From Prescottella equi (lineage in GTDB: Bacteria > Actinomycetota > Actinomycetes > Mycobacteriales > Mycobacteriaceae), in the NCBI RefSeq assembly GCF_002094305.1, contig NZ_LWTX01000003.1:248001-312000 (forward strand): 64,000 nt of DNA, read 5' to 3'. Every line of letters begins with the position of its first letter. The stretch's first letter is position 1. Shown piece by piece: positions 53,654-62,149 of the stretch. Below the pieces are notes generated by a model. It saw only the letters and a program-made list of their open reading frames with translations. It was not told the origin of the DNA and did no database searches. The translations under genes and the position numbers were made by a program.

Positions 53654-53785
53654 CTAGACGAGCAGCGCGGCGAACGCCCCGAGGGCTGCGATCAGACCGG
53701 CGAAAGCCCCCACCGCTTCCGCACCTGCGACAACCTGATCGAAGTCGACCGAACCCAGAGCCGTAGCGAACTCCTCAGAACCCAT
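53654..53785 (-). CDS. 43-residue hydrophobic peptide, possible mycolate-layer channel-former
   Basis: A frame of 43 residues beginning MGSEEFATALGSVDFDQVVA, acidic at the start and then a long hydrophobic helix ending in LLV. An AAGGGGAAG ribosome-binding site precedes the ATG and a strong terminator hairpin follows the stop. Size, lack of signal peptide and amphipathic-then-hydrophobic layout resemble the PorA/PorH peptides of corynebacteria. Family membership is not established. Confidence 0.6.
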   Translation of the reverse strand: MGSEEFATALGSVDFDQVVAGAEAVGAFAGLIAALGAFAALLV

Positions 53786-53950
53786 TGTCTTCCCCTTTGT
53801 TCCCGTGAAGCTGGTGCTTCGTCTCAGTCGCCGTTCTCGGCGCCACTGCATGTGTAGCGGACGGCGACAACGGATTCCAAGCGGTGAAAGCCTTGAATCG
53901 CAATCCATTACAGAATGGAAACGCTCAGGCACCCGCGCGTAAAAACGACG

Positions 53951-56452
53951 TCACACGTCGTTAACACCGAGCCCCCGCACCCGCAGATCGCGGGCCAGGT
54001 GATCGCGCTGTTCGACAACCAGGCGGCGGAGCGCTCCCGGAGCGTCGGTATTCGCCATCAGCCAGGCATCCACCGGATCGAGCGACTCCGACGACGGGAA
54101 CAGACCCAGCACGATGCGACGCGCGATCTCGATGCTCCGCGTCGCCCACACGTCGCGGAGCGCCGCGAAATAGCCGTCGTCGTACGAGCCGATCAGATCG
54201 CGGCGATCGCCGGCCCGGAAGCCGCCGATGACGGCATCGAGTTGGTCGTTACTGAGCCCCGGATCCTCCAGCGCCGCCCGCCAGGCCTCGTCCTTGACCT
54301 CCGCGAGCGGGCGTGCCGTGAGCGCTCGCAGGTGCGCAGTGCGTCCGGACGCGGTGTCGTCGCGGCCGAGTTCGGCGTCGAGATCCGCCGCGTCGGCATG
54401 CCCCGTGGCGGCCAGCGCGGTCCACAACGCCCAGCGCAGGTCCGGATCGAGCGGCAGCCCGTCGGGCGCCGGCGCGGAGCCGTCGAGCACGGCACGGATC
54501 TGCACCGCGAAGCGATCGTCGACGACGGCCGCCCCCGCCACCGCCCGTGCCCATGCCAACTGTGCGCCGGAACCGGGCTGCGCATCCCACAGCGCCGCCC
54601 AGCACGATTCGAGCCAACGGCCGCGCCACTCGTCGCGCGTCGGGTCCGGAAGATAGTGCCCGACGGCGTATCCGGCATTCGCCAGGACCGCTGCCGTGAG
54701 CGCCGTGTTGCTCTCGGACGGCGCGAAGGCCTGCGCCATCGCAAGATAGCGCTCGGGCGCGAGCTCGCCGTCACGGGTGGCATTCCACAGCGCCGACCAG
54801 ATCAGCCCCCGGGTCAGCGGGTCGACGACACGGTCCAGCGAACGCTCCACGGTAGCGAGGGAATCGGCGTCGAGCCGGACCTTCGCGTACGTGAGGTCGC
54901 CGTCGTTGAGCAGGCGCAGGGGTGCATCCGGCAACTCGACGGGTGTGCGTTCGCTCTCGAGGTCCAGCTCCACGCGATCGCGTCGGACGAGGTTTCCCGA
55001 GTCGTCGAAGTCGTAGGTACCCACGGCGATCCGGTGCGGCCGAGGATCGGTCTGCACGATCTCGTAGCCGTCGACGCCACGCTCGAGGATCAACGTGGAG
55101 ACCCCGGTCGTCCGGAGCCATGCCTGCGCCCATGCGGCGAGGTCGCGACCGGACGCCTCCGACAACTCCGACAGCAGGTCCGCGAGGGTGGTGTTGCCGA
55201 ACTCGTGCTTGCGGAAGTAGCGGCGCGCTCCCTCGAAGAATGCATCCCGGCCGACGTACGCCACCAGTTGCTTGAGAACGCTGGCACCCTTCGCGTACGT
55301 GATGCCGTCGAAGTTCAGCTTCGCGGCCTCGAGGTCGACGATGTCGGCGACGATCGGGTGCGTCGTGGGCAACTGGTCCTGCGAGTACGCCCACGCCTTG
55401 CGCCGGTTCGCGAACGCGACCCACGCGTCCGTCCACTCGGTGGCCTCCGCGCTCGCGAGCGCACCCATGTAGTCGGCGAAGGACTCCTTGAGCCAGAGGT
55501 CGTCCCACCACACCATCGTCACGAGGTCGCCGAACCACATGTGCGCCATCTCGTGCAGGATCGTGTTGGCGCGACCCTCGTACTGCGCTGCAGTGGCGGC
55601 GCCGCGGAACACGTACGCCTCGGTGAACGTGACGCAACCCGGGTTCTCCATCGCACCGAGGTTGTACTCGGGGACGAACACCTGGTCGTACTTGCCCCAC
55701 GGGTACGGATAGTCGAAGTTCTCGGCGAAGAAGTCGAGACCCTGGCGGGTCACCTCGAAGATCGTGTCGGCATCCAGGTAGCGGGCGAGCGACGCGCGAC
55801 ACAGGAGCCCGAGCGGGACGTCGAGATCACCTCGCCGCCATTGCGATTCGACGCGATGGTAGGGACCGGCGACGATCGCGGTGATGTACGTCGAGATGGG
55901 CAGAGTGGGGGAGAACTCCACCGACTGACGATCGCCGTCGTCCTCCACCATGGCGGCGGGACGATTGGACGCCACCTCCCAGCCGGACGGTGCGGTGACC
56001 GCGAACGTGAAGGGCGCCTTCATGTCCGGTTGCTCGAAGCACGCGAACACCCGTCGCGCGTCGGACGGCTCGTATTGTGTGTACAGATACGTCGCTCCGT
56101 CGACCGGATCCCGGAAGCGGTGCAGCCCTTCACCGGAACGGCTGTAACAGCCCACTGCACTCACCACCACCGTGTTGGAGCGGCGCAGGCCGTGCAGCGG
56201 GATGCGGGCGCCGTCGTACTCGACGTCGACGAACTGGCCGTTGACGATCACCGAACGCACTTCGAGCCCGAGGAAGTCCAGCCACGTCTCCGGGGTGGTG
56301 GTGGCGTCGAACTCCACCGTGGTCGTGGTCAGGAAGCCCGCCTCGGTCTCGTCGGGGGCGTCCGACACGTCCAACTCCACCCGATAGGCACGGACTGTCA
56401 CGGCCGCCGAGCGCGCGGCGGTCTCGGAGCGGGTCAGATTCGCGATACTCAC
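53951..56452 (-). CDS. pepN: Aminopeptidase N (M1 metallopeptidase)
   Basis: A protein of 833 residues. The substrate-anchoring GAMEN lies at 266-270, and the zinc site is HEMAH (H300, E301, H304) with E323 in KESFADY, exactly HExxH-x18-E. The C-terminal ERAP1-like helical domain follows. GTG 56452 gives the normal N-terminus; the longer frame to 57208 is antisense to the enoyl-CoA hydratase gene and rejected. It removes N-terminal residues from peptides in the cytoplasm. Confidence 0.95.
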   Translation of the reverse strand: MSIANLTRSETAARSAAVTVRAYRVELDVSDAPDETEAGFLTTTTVEFDATTTPETWLDFLGLEVRSVIVNGQFVDVEYDGARIPLHGLRRSNTVVVSAVGCYSRSGEGLHRFRDPVDGATYLYTQYEPSDARRVFACFEQPDMKAPFTFAVTAPSGWEVASNRPAAMVEDDGDRQSVEFSPTLPISTYITAIVAGPYHRVESQWRRGDLDVPLGLLCRASLARYLDADTIFEVTRQGLDFFAENFDYPYPWGKYDQVFVPEYNLGAMENPGCVTFTEAYVFRGAATAAQYEGRANTILHEMAHMWFGDLVTMVWWDDLWLKESFADYMGALASAEATEWTDAWVAFANRRKAWAYSQDQLPTTHPIVADIVDLEAAKLNFDGITYAKGASVLKQLVAYVGRDAFFEGARRYFRKHEFGNTTLADLLSELSEASGRDLAAWAQAWLRTTGVSTLILERGVDGYEIVQTDPRPHRIAVGTYDFDDSGNLVRRDRVELDLESERTPVELPDAPLRLLNDGDLTYAKVRLDADSLATVERSLDRVVDPLTRGLIWSALWNATRDGELAPERYLAMAQAFAPSESNTALTAAVLANAGYAVGHYLPDPTRDEWRGRWLESCWAALWDAQPGSGAQLAWARAVAGAAVVDDRFAVQIRAVLDGSAPAPDGLPLDPDLRWALWTALAATGHADAADLDAELGRDDTASGRTAHLRALTARPLAEVKDEAWRAALEDPGLSNDQLDAVIGGFRAGDRRDLIGSYDDGYFAALRDVWATRSIEIARRIVLGLFPSSESLDPVDAWLMANTDAPGALRRLVVEQRDHLARDLRVRGLGVNDV

Positions 56453-56579
56453 GCCCTCGATCCTGCCAGCCGCGGGAACGACCCGGGGTGTGTCCGGCCA
56501 TCCGGCACGTACAGGGCCTGCAGGGGGAATCGCGACGTCGTAGCATCGGGCTGCGAGTACTCGCGGGAAGAGGTGCGGC

Positions 56580-57359
56580 ATGGATGATCCGATCAGGACG
56601 AGCTTCGACGGCCGGACGGGCGTCGCGCGTCTGTACCTCGACCGGCCGGGCCAGCGGAACCCGCTGTCCACCAGCATGATGCGTGCGGTCACCGCCGCGC
56701 TGCAGGGCTTCGGCAAGGACGAGGCCGTCCGTGTCGTGGTGCTGTCGGCGGCCGGTCCCGTGTTCTCCGCCGGCCACGATCTGTCCGAGATGATCGGACG
56801 AACGCTCGAGGAGGAGCGTGAGATCTTCGAGGTCTGCACAGAGATGATGGATACCGTCCAGTCGATCCCGCAACCGGTGATCGCCGCAGTCCAGGGTCCG
56901 GCGATCGCCGCCGGCTGCCAGCTTGCCGCGTCGTGCGATCTCGTCGTGGCGTCGTCGACCGCGGTGTTCGGGACACCGGGCGTGCGGATCGGACTGTTCT
57001 GTTCGACGCCCATGGTCGCGCTCAGCCGCGCAGTGGGACGCAAGCGGGCAATGCAGATGCTGCTCACCGGCGAGACGGTCGACGCCGCGACAGCGGCAGA
57101 CTGGGGTCTGGTCAATATCGTTGTGGCGCCGGAGCAACTGGACGTTCGTACAGATGAGTTGGCCGTCCGCATCGCCCAGTCCAGCCCCCTCACGTTGGCG
57201 ATCGGCAAGCAGGCGTTCTACCGCCAGATCGATCTGCCCCAGCACGAGGCGTACGAACTCATGTCCCGGACGATGGCCGACAACGCCGTCACGTGCGACG
57301 CACAGGAGGGCATGAGTGCATTCCTCGCGAAACGGAAGCCCGAATGGACGGGCAAATGA
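56580..57359 (+). CDS. Enoyl-CoA hydratase/isomerase family protein
   Basis: A protein of 259 residues of the crotonase fold. The oxyanion-hole segments are FSAGHDLSEM and QGPAIAAGCQLAASCDLV. The latter has neither of the two canonical hydratase glutamates in the usual places, so an ECHDC3-like or other crotonase activity is possible. Similar in style to EchA-type proteins. Divergent from pepN, 127 bp apart. Confidence 0.85.
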   Translation: MDDPIRTSFDGRTGVARLYLDRPGQRNPLSTSMMRAVTAALQGFGKDEAVRVVVLSAAGPVFSAGHDLSEMIGRTLEEEREIFEVCTEMMDTVQSIPQPVIAAVQGPAIAAGCQLAASCDLVVASSTAVFGTPGVRIGLFCSTPMVALSRAVGRKRAMQMLLTGETVDAATAADWGLVNIVVAPEQLDVRTDELAVRIAQSSPLTLAIGKQAFYRQIDLPQHEAYELMSRTMADNAVTCDAQEGMSAFLAKRKPEWTGK

Positions 57360-57467
57360 GACGAACACCCCCAGTTTCTCGACACGCGGGACCAACTTGG
57401 CGCGCGCGGAACCCAATTGCGTTCTAGCCTGAGGTCCATTCCGGGTACCGCGAGAGAGAGGCACATC

Positions 57468-57782
57468 ATGGCATTGCCCACGTTGACCCCCGAGCAGCGC
57501 GCCGCCGCCCTCGAGAAGGCCGCCGCGTCGCGCAAGGCTCGTTCCGAACTGAGGGAAGGCCTCAAGTCGGGCAAGCTGACGCTGGTGGAGGTTCTCGACA
57601 AGGCAGACACCGACGAGTTGGTCGGTAAGACGAAGGTGCTGTACCTGCTCGAATCCCTGCCGAAGGTCGGCAAGATCAAGGCTCGCGACATCGCCGAGTC
57701 CGTCGGCATCGCCGAGACGCGCCGCGTTTCGGGTCTCGGTGCGCGTCAGCGTGCCGACCTGATCGCCAAGCTCAGCAGCTGA
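57468..57782 (+). CDS. mihF: Actinobacterial integration host factor (mIHF-type) protein
   Basis: A protein of 104 residues. It closely follows mycobacterial IHF: the opening MALPTLTPEQRAAALEKAAA, the LLESLPKVGKIKARDI segment and TRRVSGLGARQRADLI with the helix-two-turn-helix that binds DNA. mIHF is a nucleoid protein needed for phage L5 integration and nucleoid compaction. ATG 57468 follows a GAGAGAGAG stretch. The usual neighbour (gmk) is absent; here it lies beside eutBC and a crotonase gene, which suggests a second copy. Confidence 0.9.
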   Translation: MALPTLTPEQRAAALEKAAASRKARSELREGLKSGKLTLVEVLDKADTDELVGKTKVLYLLESLPKVGKIKARDIAESVGIAETRRVSGLGARQRADLIAKLSS

Positions 57783-57795
57783 CGTCACTGCGCTT

Positions 57796-57832
57796 CGGAA
57801 CGGCCCGCGCTCTCACAGCGCGGGCCGTTCCG
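57796..57832. terminator. Bidirectional hairpin terminator overlapping the eutC end
   Basis: A 16-bp perfect stem (CGGAACGGCCCGCGCT and complement) with a 5-base loop. It ends the mIHF transcript and also covers the last codons of the convergent eutC gene. Confidence 0.8.
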
Positions 57833-58559
57833 TGTCCGTCAGGCCAGGATCGCGCGACGAGTCCTTGAGTGCGATACCGGAAGCCCCCATACGCCGCGCC
57901 CCGTCGACGAGTACCGCGACGACCCGCGCCGCGTGGTCGTACGTCATTCCGTCCGGCGGATGGACGTTGGAGACGCAGTTGCGTTGAGCGTCGGTGCGGC
58001 CCGGCCGCGGGTGGTGCGTCAGATAAATGCCGACGCTGTCGGCGACCGACAGCCCTGGGCGTTCCCCGATCAGCACGAGCATCGTCGTGACACCGAGTTG
58101 TGCACCGATGTGGTCCCCCAACGCCACCCGGGCCTGTGTGGCGATCACCGGGGGAGCGAACGTCAGCCGCGGCAGTGCCTGGACGATCGCGGCCGTCAGA
58201 CCGGGGCCGTGTGCCGCGAGCGCCGTCGCGGACAGCCCGTCACACAGTGCGATTCCGATGTCGGAGGCATTGGGCGGCAACTTCGTTCCCGATTCCGGGA
58301 TGCGGCCGAGATCGGGTCGGCGCAGATACGTGGCCCGGTCGGCCGCCGCACTCCGCACGATCAGCGGGGCCCCGATGCCTACATCGCGGATCCGTTCCGC
58401 CAGCGTCTCGACGTCGAGCGCCGTGTGCACCGCGTCCCGCGCCTCCGCGTGGGCGGCGACGAACTGGAGGTGACGGCGGGTCGGCACTCCGTTCCCGCTG
58501 CGGCCCAGACCGATCCGAGCCCGAGTGTGCCGCCGGATGTCGTCCCAGGGATCGATCAT
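57813..58559 (-). CDS. eutC: Ethanolamine ammonia-lyase small subunit
   Basis: A protein of 248 residues. TRARIGLGRSGNGVPTRRHLQFVAAHAEARDAVH at the start, then SDIGIALCDGLSATA and LVLIGERPGLSVADSVGIYLTH, and the C-terminal RNCVSNVHPPDGMTYDHAA, are EutC signatures. With EutB it binds adenosylcobalamin and converts ethanolamine to acetaldehyde and ammonia. It overlaps the eutB stop (ATGA). No carboxysome-like shell genes are near, so metabolism is cytosolic, as in other actinomycetes. Confidence 0.95.
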   Translation of the reverse strand: MIDPWDDIRRHTRARIGLGRSGNGVPTRRHLQFVAAHAEARDAVHTALDVETLAERIRDVGIGAPLIVRSAAADRATYLRRPDLGRIPESGTKLPPNASDIGIALCDGLSATALAAHGPGLTAAIVQALPRLTFAPPVIATQARVALGDHIGAQLGVTTMLVLIGERPGLSVADSVGIYLTHHPRPGRTDAQRNCVSNVHPPDGMTYDHAARVVAVLVDGARRMGASGIALKDSSRDPGLTDTERPAL

Positions 58560-59968
58560 GCGGCGCCGCCAAGGGCGCGCAACGGCGACGCCGCGACGTC
58601 TACGGGAAGAATCCGCCCGGTGTCGTCGGCCATCCCGAGTTTGCGCAACCACGCCTCGAACTCGGGCGCGGGACGCAGCCGGGCGACCTCCCGGACGTAC
58701 AGCGCGTCGTGGAACGACAGCGACTGATAGCCCAGCATGACGTCGTCGGCACCCGGCACCGTGATGACGAACGCCGTGCCGGCGACCGCGAGCAGCGTCA
58801 GCAGGGTGTCCATGTCGTCCTGGTCTGCCTCGGCGTGGTTGGTGTAGCAGACGTCCACCCCCATCGGCAGCCCGAGGAGCTTTCCGCAGAACTGATCCTC
58901 GAGCCCCGCCCGCACGATTTGCTTTCCGTCGTAGAGGTATTCGGGACCGATGAAGCCGACCACGGTGTTCACCAGCAACGGCCGCAGGTCCCGCGCCACC
59001 GCGTACGCGCGGGCCTCGAGCGTCTGCTGGTCCACCGGACGGCCGCCGGTGCCCAGGTGAGTTCCCGACGACAACGCCGACCCCTGGCCGGTCTCGAGAT
59101 ACATGACGTTGTCGCCGACCGTGCCGCGGCCCGACGACCGACCGGCCTCGTTGCCCTCCCGAAGCAGCGTCAGATCCACCCCGAAACCGCGGTTGGCGCC
59201 CTCGGTTCCCGCTACGGACTGGAACACGAGATCGACGGGTGCGCCGCGCTCGATGAGGTCGATCGTCGTCGTGACATGGGTGAGCACGCACGACTGGGTG
59301 GGGATCTCGAACCGCTCACGGATGTCGTCGAGCAGGTGCAGCAGATCGGAGACGGCGTGCGGTGAATCGCTCGCCGGGTTGATCCCGACGACGGCGTCGC
59401 CGCACCCCAGTAGCAATCCGTCGAGGATCGCCGCGGCGACACCGCGTGGATCGTCGAGGGGATGGTTCGGCTGCAGCCGGGTGGCCAACCGCCCTGGCAG
59501 CCCGATGGTGGTCCGGAACGCGCTGGTCACGGTCGCCGCCCGGGACACCGCGACGAGGTCCTGGTTCCGCATGATCTTGCTGACCGCCGCGACGGTCTCC
59601 GGTGTCAGCCCGGGCGCGAGGGCCGCCAGGACGTCGGCCGAGTCGGGGCGTGCCGCGACCGCGAGCAGGTGGTCGCGGAGTCCGCCGACGGTGAGGTGGG
59701 CGATCGGCGCGAACGCGGCGACGTCGTGGGTGTCGAGGATCAGCCGGGTCACCTCGTCGCTCTCGTACGGCACCACCGACTCGGTGAGGAACGTGCGTAG
59801 CGGCACCTCGGCGAGAGCCCACTGGGCGGCTGCCCGTTCGGCGTCCGAATGCGCTGCGCACCCGGCGAGTTCGTCGCCCGAGCGGCGGGGAGTCGCCTTG
59901 GCGAGCAGGTCCACCAGGCCGTGGAACTCGTAAGCGACGTCGCCGAGCCTCTGTCGGTACACGGCCAT
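58556..59968 (-). CDS. eutB: Ethanolamine ammonia-lyase large subunit
   Basis: A protein of 470 residues. RLGDVAYEFHGLVDLLAKA at the N-terminus, GDAVVGINPASDSP, the ETGQGSALSSGTHLG region and GVDVCYTNHAEADQDDMD are EutB hallmarks, including substrate- and B12-contacting residues. ATG 59968 follows the strong GGAGGTGA site 7 bases upstream and is preferred over GTG 59995. Operon eutB-eutC. No dedicated regulator or ethanolamine permease is adjacent in the window. Confidence 0.95.
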   Translation of the reverse strand: MAVYRQRLGDVAYEFHGLVDLLAKATPRRSGDELAGCAAHSDAERAAAQWALAEVPLRTFLTESVVPYESDEVTRLILDTHDVAAFAPIAHLTVGGLRDHLLAVAARPDSADVLAALAPGLTPETVAAVSKIMRNQDLVAVSRAATVTSAFRTTIGLPGRLATRLQPNHPLDDPRGVAAAILDGLLLGCGDAVVGINPASDSPHAVSDLLHLLDDIRERFEIPTQSCVLTHVTTTIDLIERGAPVDLVFQSVAGTEGANRGFGVDLTLLREGNEAGRSSGRGTVGDNVMYLETGQGSALSSGTHLGTGGRPVDQQTLEARAYAVARDLRPLLVNTVVGFIGPEYLYDGKQIVRAGLEDQFCGKLLGLPMGVDVCYTNHAEADQDDMDTLLTLLAVAGTAFVITVPGADDVMLGYQSLSFHDALYVREVARLRPAPEFEAWLRKLGMADDTGRILPVDVAASPLRALGGAA

Positions 59969-60065
59969 GGCCCGCTCACCTCCCGGATTCGACACCCTCG
60001 GCTGGACCCTCAGTATGTGGCCGGGCCGGCCCGCCGTCGAGCGGACGGCGGGCGGCTCGACGGCA

Positions 60066-60731
60066 TCAGGCCTGCACGACCCCCACGACCGGAGCGAAGT
60101 CGCACGCCGGCAGATCCCGGCTGGTGTTGTCGATCATGCTCCCCGAGACCAGGAAAACGACCGTGCCCCTTCCAGTTTCGACCGTGTTCGACAGTGTGCG
60201 GGGACCGTCCGCGGGGCGCTCCTGGAACAGCGGTGCCGTTCCCGAACGCATCGTGTTCAGGTTCAACCACGACACCGTCATCGGGTCGCCGCGGAACGGC
60301 GAGGACGTCGACGTACCCAGCCCGGAGAACAACACGTTGACCGTCCCGGGCGGAATGACCGGCGTCGGCAGGCTCGTGTCGACGGCCGGCCCGGCGATGG
60401 CCTGCGCGACACCGATCGAGTCGTCGCCGAGAGCGTTGGGCAGCAGGCAGTCGGACGCCGACGTGTCGTACAGGAACGGCTGGACCACGCCCTCGGCCAG
60501 CTGCACCGAACGGGGGAAGTAGGAGGCACGCGGAACGCCGGCGGCGACCCGCCCCAGCGTCTCCAGCACCGACTGCGGGGTGAGCGCGCCGACCGGCAGT
60601 CCCGCGCCGAACGCCGTCCGGACAGCCGTCAGGTCGTCCACCGGCTCCGGCTGCGCCGCTGCGGGAGCCTGGCTACCCAGGCCCACCAGGATTCCCACCG
60701 ACGCGGCAATCCCCACAATTCGTCTCATCAT
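60066..60731 (-). CDS. Secreted protein of unknown function
   Basis: A protein of 221 residues starting MMRRIVGIAASVGILVGLG, with a signal peptide to about residue 27 (AAAQP). Two cysteines in the mature part (SDCLLPN, PACDFAP). No catalytic motif could be recognised. It follows the kinase-like gene in the same direction with a 14-bp gap, so the two may be co-transcribed. Confidence 0.75.
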   Translation of the reverse strand: MMRRIVGIAASVGILVGLGSQAPAAAQPEPVDDLTAVRTAFGAGLPVGALTPQSVLETLGRVAAGVPRASYFPRSVQLAEGVVQPFLYDTSASDCLLPNALGDDSIGVAQAIAGPAVDTSLPTPVIPPGTVNVLFSGLGTSTSSPFRGDPMTVSWLNLNTMRSGTAPLFQERPADGPRTLSNTVETGRGTVVFLVSGSMIDNTSRDLPACDFAPVVGVVQA

Positions 60732-60745
60732 GCGGGGATGGTAAT

Positions 60746-61627
60746 TCAGGGCAGCAGAACGCGTGCGATCGAGACCTGGTCCCGCGACAGGCGCCGTTCG
60801 CCGTCCTCGATGTCCCACAGAGCGTTCTGGAGGATGCGCCCGAGCGTCCAGGCTCGCGCACGATCCCGATCCAGGCTCAGCGCCTCGGTCATGATGTCGA
60901 ACCGCCAGCGGATGTCCACGTCGTCGAACCGATCGGTCAGGGCGGGCAACAGCTCGAATCCGGGGTCACCGGCGAGTGGCTTCGGATCGATTGCGAGCCA
61001 CGGCTCGCGCGCGGAGCCGAGGACGTTGTCGTAGTGGAGATCCCAGTGCAACAGCTGGTTTCCGGGCTCGTCCATCACCTCACGCACAGCCGCAGCGCAG
61101 TCCAGCAGCAGATCCCGTTCGCCTCGGTCATCGAGCAGACGGACAGCCGACGCCGTCTGCGCCGACATCGCGGATGCCACGTCGCCGAGCCGGCGCAACC
61201 CGTCCGGTGCCGTGTGCACGGTCAGGCGCGCGAGGAGTCCGGCGATGATCTTCACCGCCGCGCGGGTGTCCGCGACGCTCGACAGGTGCCGGGAGATGTC
61301 GAGGCGTTCGAGCAGCATCGCGCCGGTGTCGGTGTCGTGCGCCAGCAGCCGGACGGCGCCGTCGCCGTCCCAAATCCGCAACGCGACCGACTCGCCGACG
61401 GTTTCCTCGTCGACGGCCTGAAGTTTCAGGACGGCGGCCCGATCGTCACCGTCCGTCACCGGCAGCACGAACGCCGCCATGCCGTGCATCGCAGGGCCGA
61501 CGGGGCGGAGGTTCCAGCGCTCGAGCATCTCGTCGGCGATCCGGGGGAGGGCGGCAACGAACGCCCGGCCGGACGCACCGCCGTACCTGTGCTGTGCAGC
61601 GACGAGCGCCTCGGGAACCTCGATCAT
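60746..61627 (-). CDS. APH(6)-like (streptomycin 6-kinase type) phosphotransferase
   Basis: A protein of 293 residues of the APH_6/HUR family. Catalytic loop LLHWDLHYDNVLG and metal loop WLAIDPKPLAGDPGFEL are intact. Members phosphorylate streptomycin or confer hydroxyurea resistance, but most chromosomal copies have unknown substrates. ATG 61627 is 23 bp after the stop of the UBP zinc-finger gene. Confidence 0.85.
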   Translation of the reverse strand: MIEVPEALVAAQHRYGGASGRAFVAALPRIADEMLERWNLRPVGPAMHGMAAFVLPVTDGDDRAAVLKLQAVDEETVGESVALRIWDGDGAVRLLAHDTDTGAMLLERLDISRHLSSVADTRAAVKIIAGLLARLTVHTAPDGLRRLGDVASAMSAQTASAVRLLDDRGERDLLLDCAAAVREVMDEPGNQLLHWDLHYDNVLGSAREPWLAIDPKPLAGDPGFELLPALTDRFDDVDIRWRFDIMTEALSLDRDRARAWTLGRILQNALWDIEDGERRLSRDQVSIARVLLP

Positions 61628-61650
61628 TACTCGACCGTATCGGTGTCCCG

Positions 61651-61998
61651 TCAGTGCAGCCGGTCTGCCCAGTCGTCCGGCACCCGACCGGCGGGTCCGG
61701 GCACCGTCTGATCCAGCGGATGATGCTGCGGGGGAGCCAGTTCCGGACCGTCCGCGAGGCCCTGCGTCCGGTAGTCCCAGAACCAGGCCTCGCCCGGCTC
61801 GTAGCTGCGGATGATCGGATGCCCGGTCTCCTTCGCGTGCGCGCTCGCGTGCTGCGCCGGGGAGGAGTCACAGCAACCGACGTGGCCGCACGCGGCACAC
61901 CGACGCAGATGGAACCACCATCCGCCGGTGGCGTCGCACTCGGTGCATCCGGCGCCGCTCGGCGGCACGCTCGGATCGATGTCGGGTGTCTCGGGCAC
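61651..61998 (-). CDS. UBP-type zinc-finger protein
   Basis: A protein of 115 residues. A cysteine/histidine cluster (GCTECDATGGWWFHLRRC, ACGHVGCCDSSPAQHASAHAKETGHPI) is the ZnF-UBP fold that in eukaryotes binds ubiquitin C-termini; actinomycetes carry it in a small stand-alone protein of unknown role. GTG 61998 follows GAGGAGGTACTT. First gene of a likely three-gene minus-strand unit. Confidence 0.88.
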   Translation of the reverse strand: MPETPDIDPSVPPSGAGCTECDATGGWWFHLRRCAACGHVGCCDSSPAQHASAHAKETGHPIIRSYEPGEAWFWDYRTQGLADGPELAPPQHHPLDQTVPGPAGRVPDDWADRLH

Positions 61999-62149
61999 AA
62001 GTACCTCCTCGACTCGGTCGCGCCCAGCGCCCCTCGGCGTCCGGGACGGCGTCCACGCAGCCGTTGCCGCGTTGCGCACACCACCCTACGGAATCGGGCT
62101 AACGTGCAGTACAGACGCCGTTCAACCGTACGCCGACCCGGAGGACCCG

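Noticed and set aside
53915-56587. Open plus-strand frame of 890 codons opposite pepN
   Set aside because: Arg/Gly/Val-rich shadow of a GC-rich gene; the opposite strand has the complete M1 peptidase with catalytic motifs.
56453-57208. N-terminal extension of the pepN frame
   Set aside because: It is antisense to the enoyl-CoA hydratase gene; GTG 56452 gives the family start.
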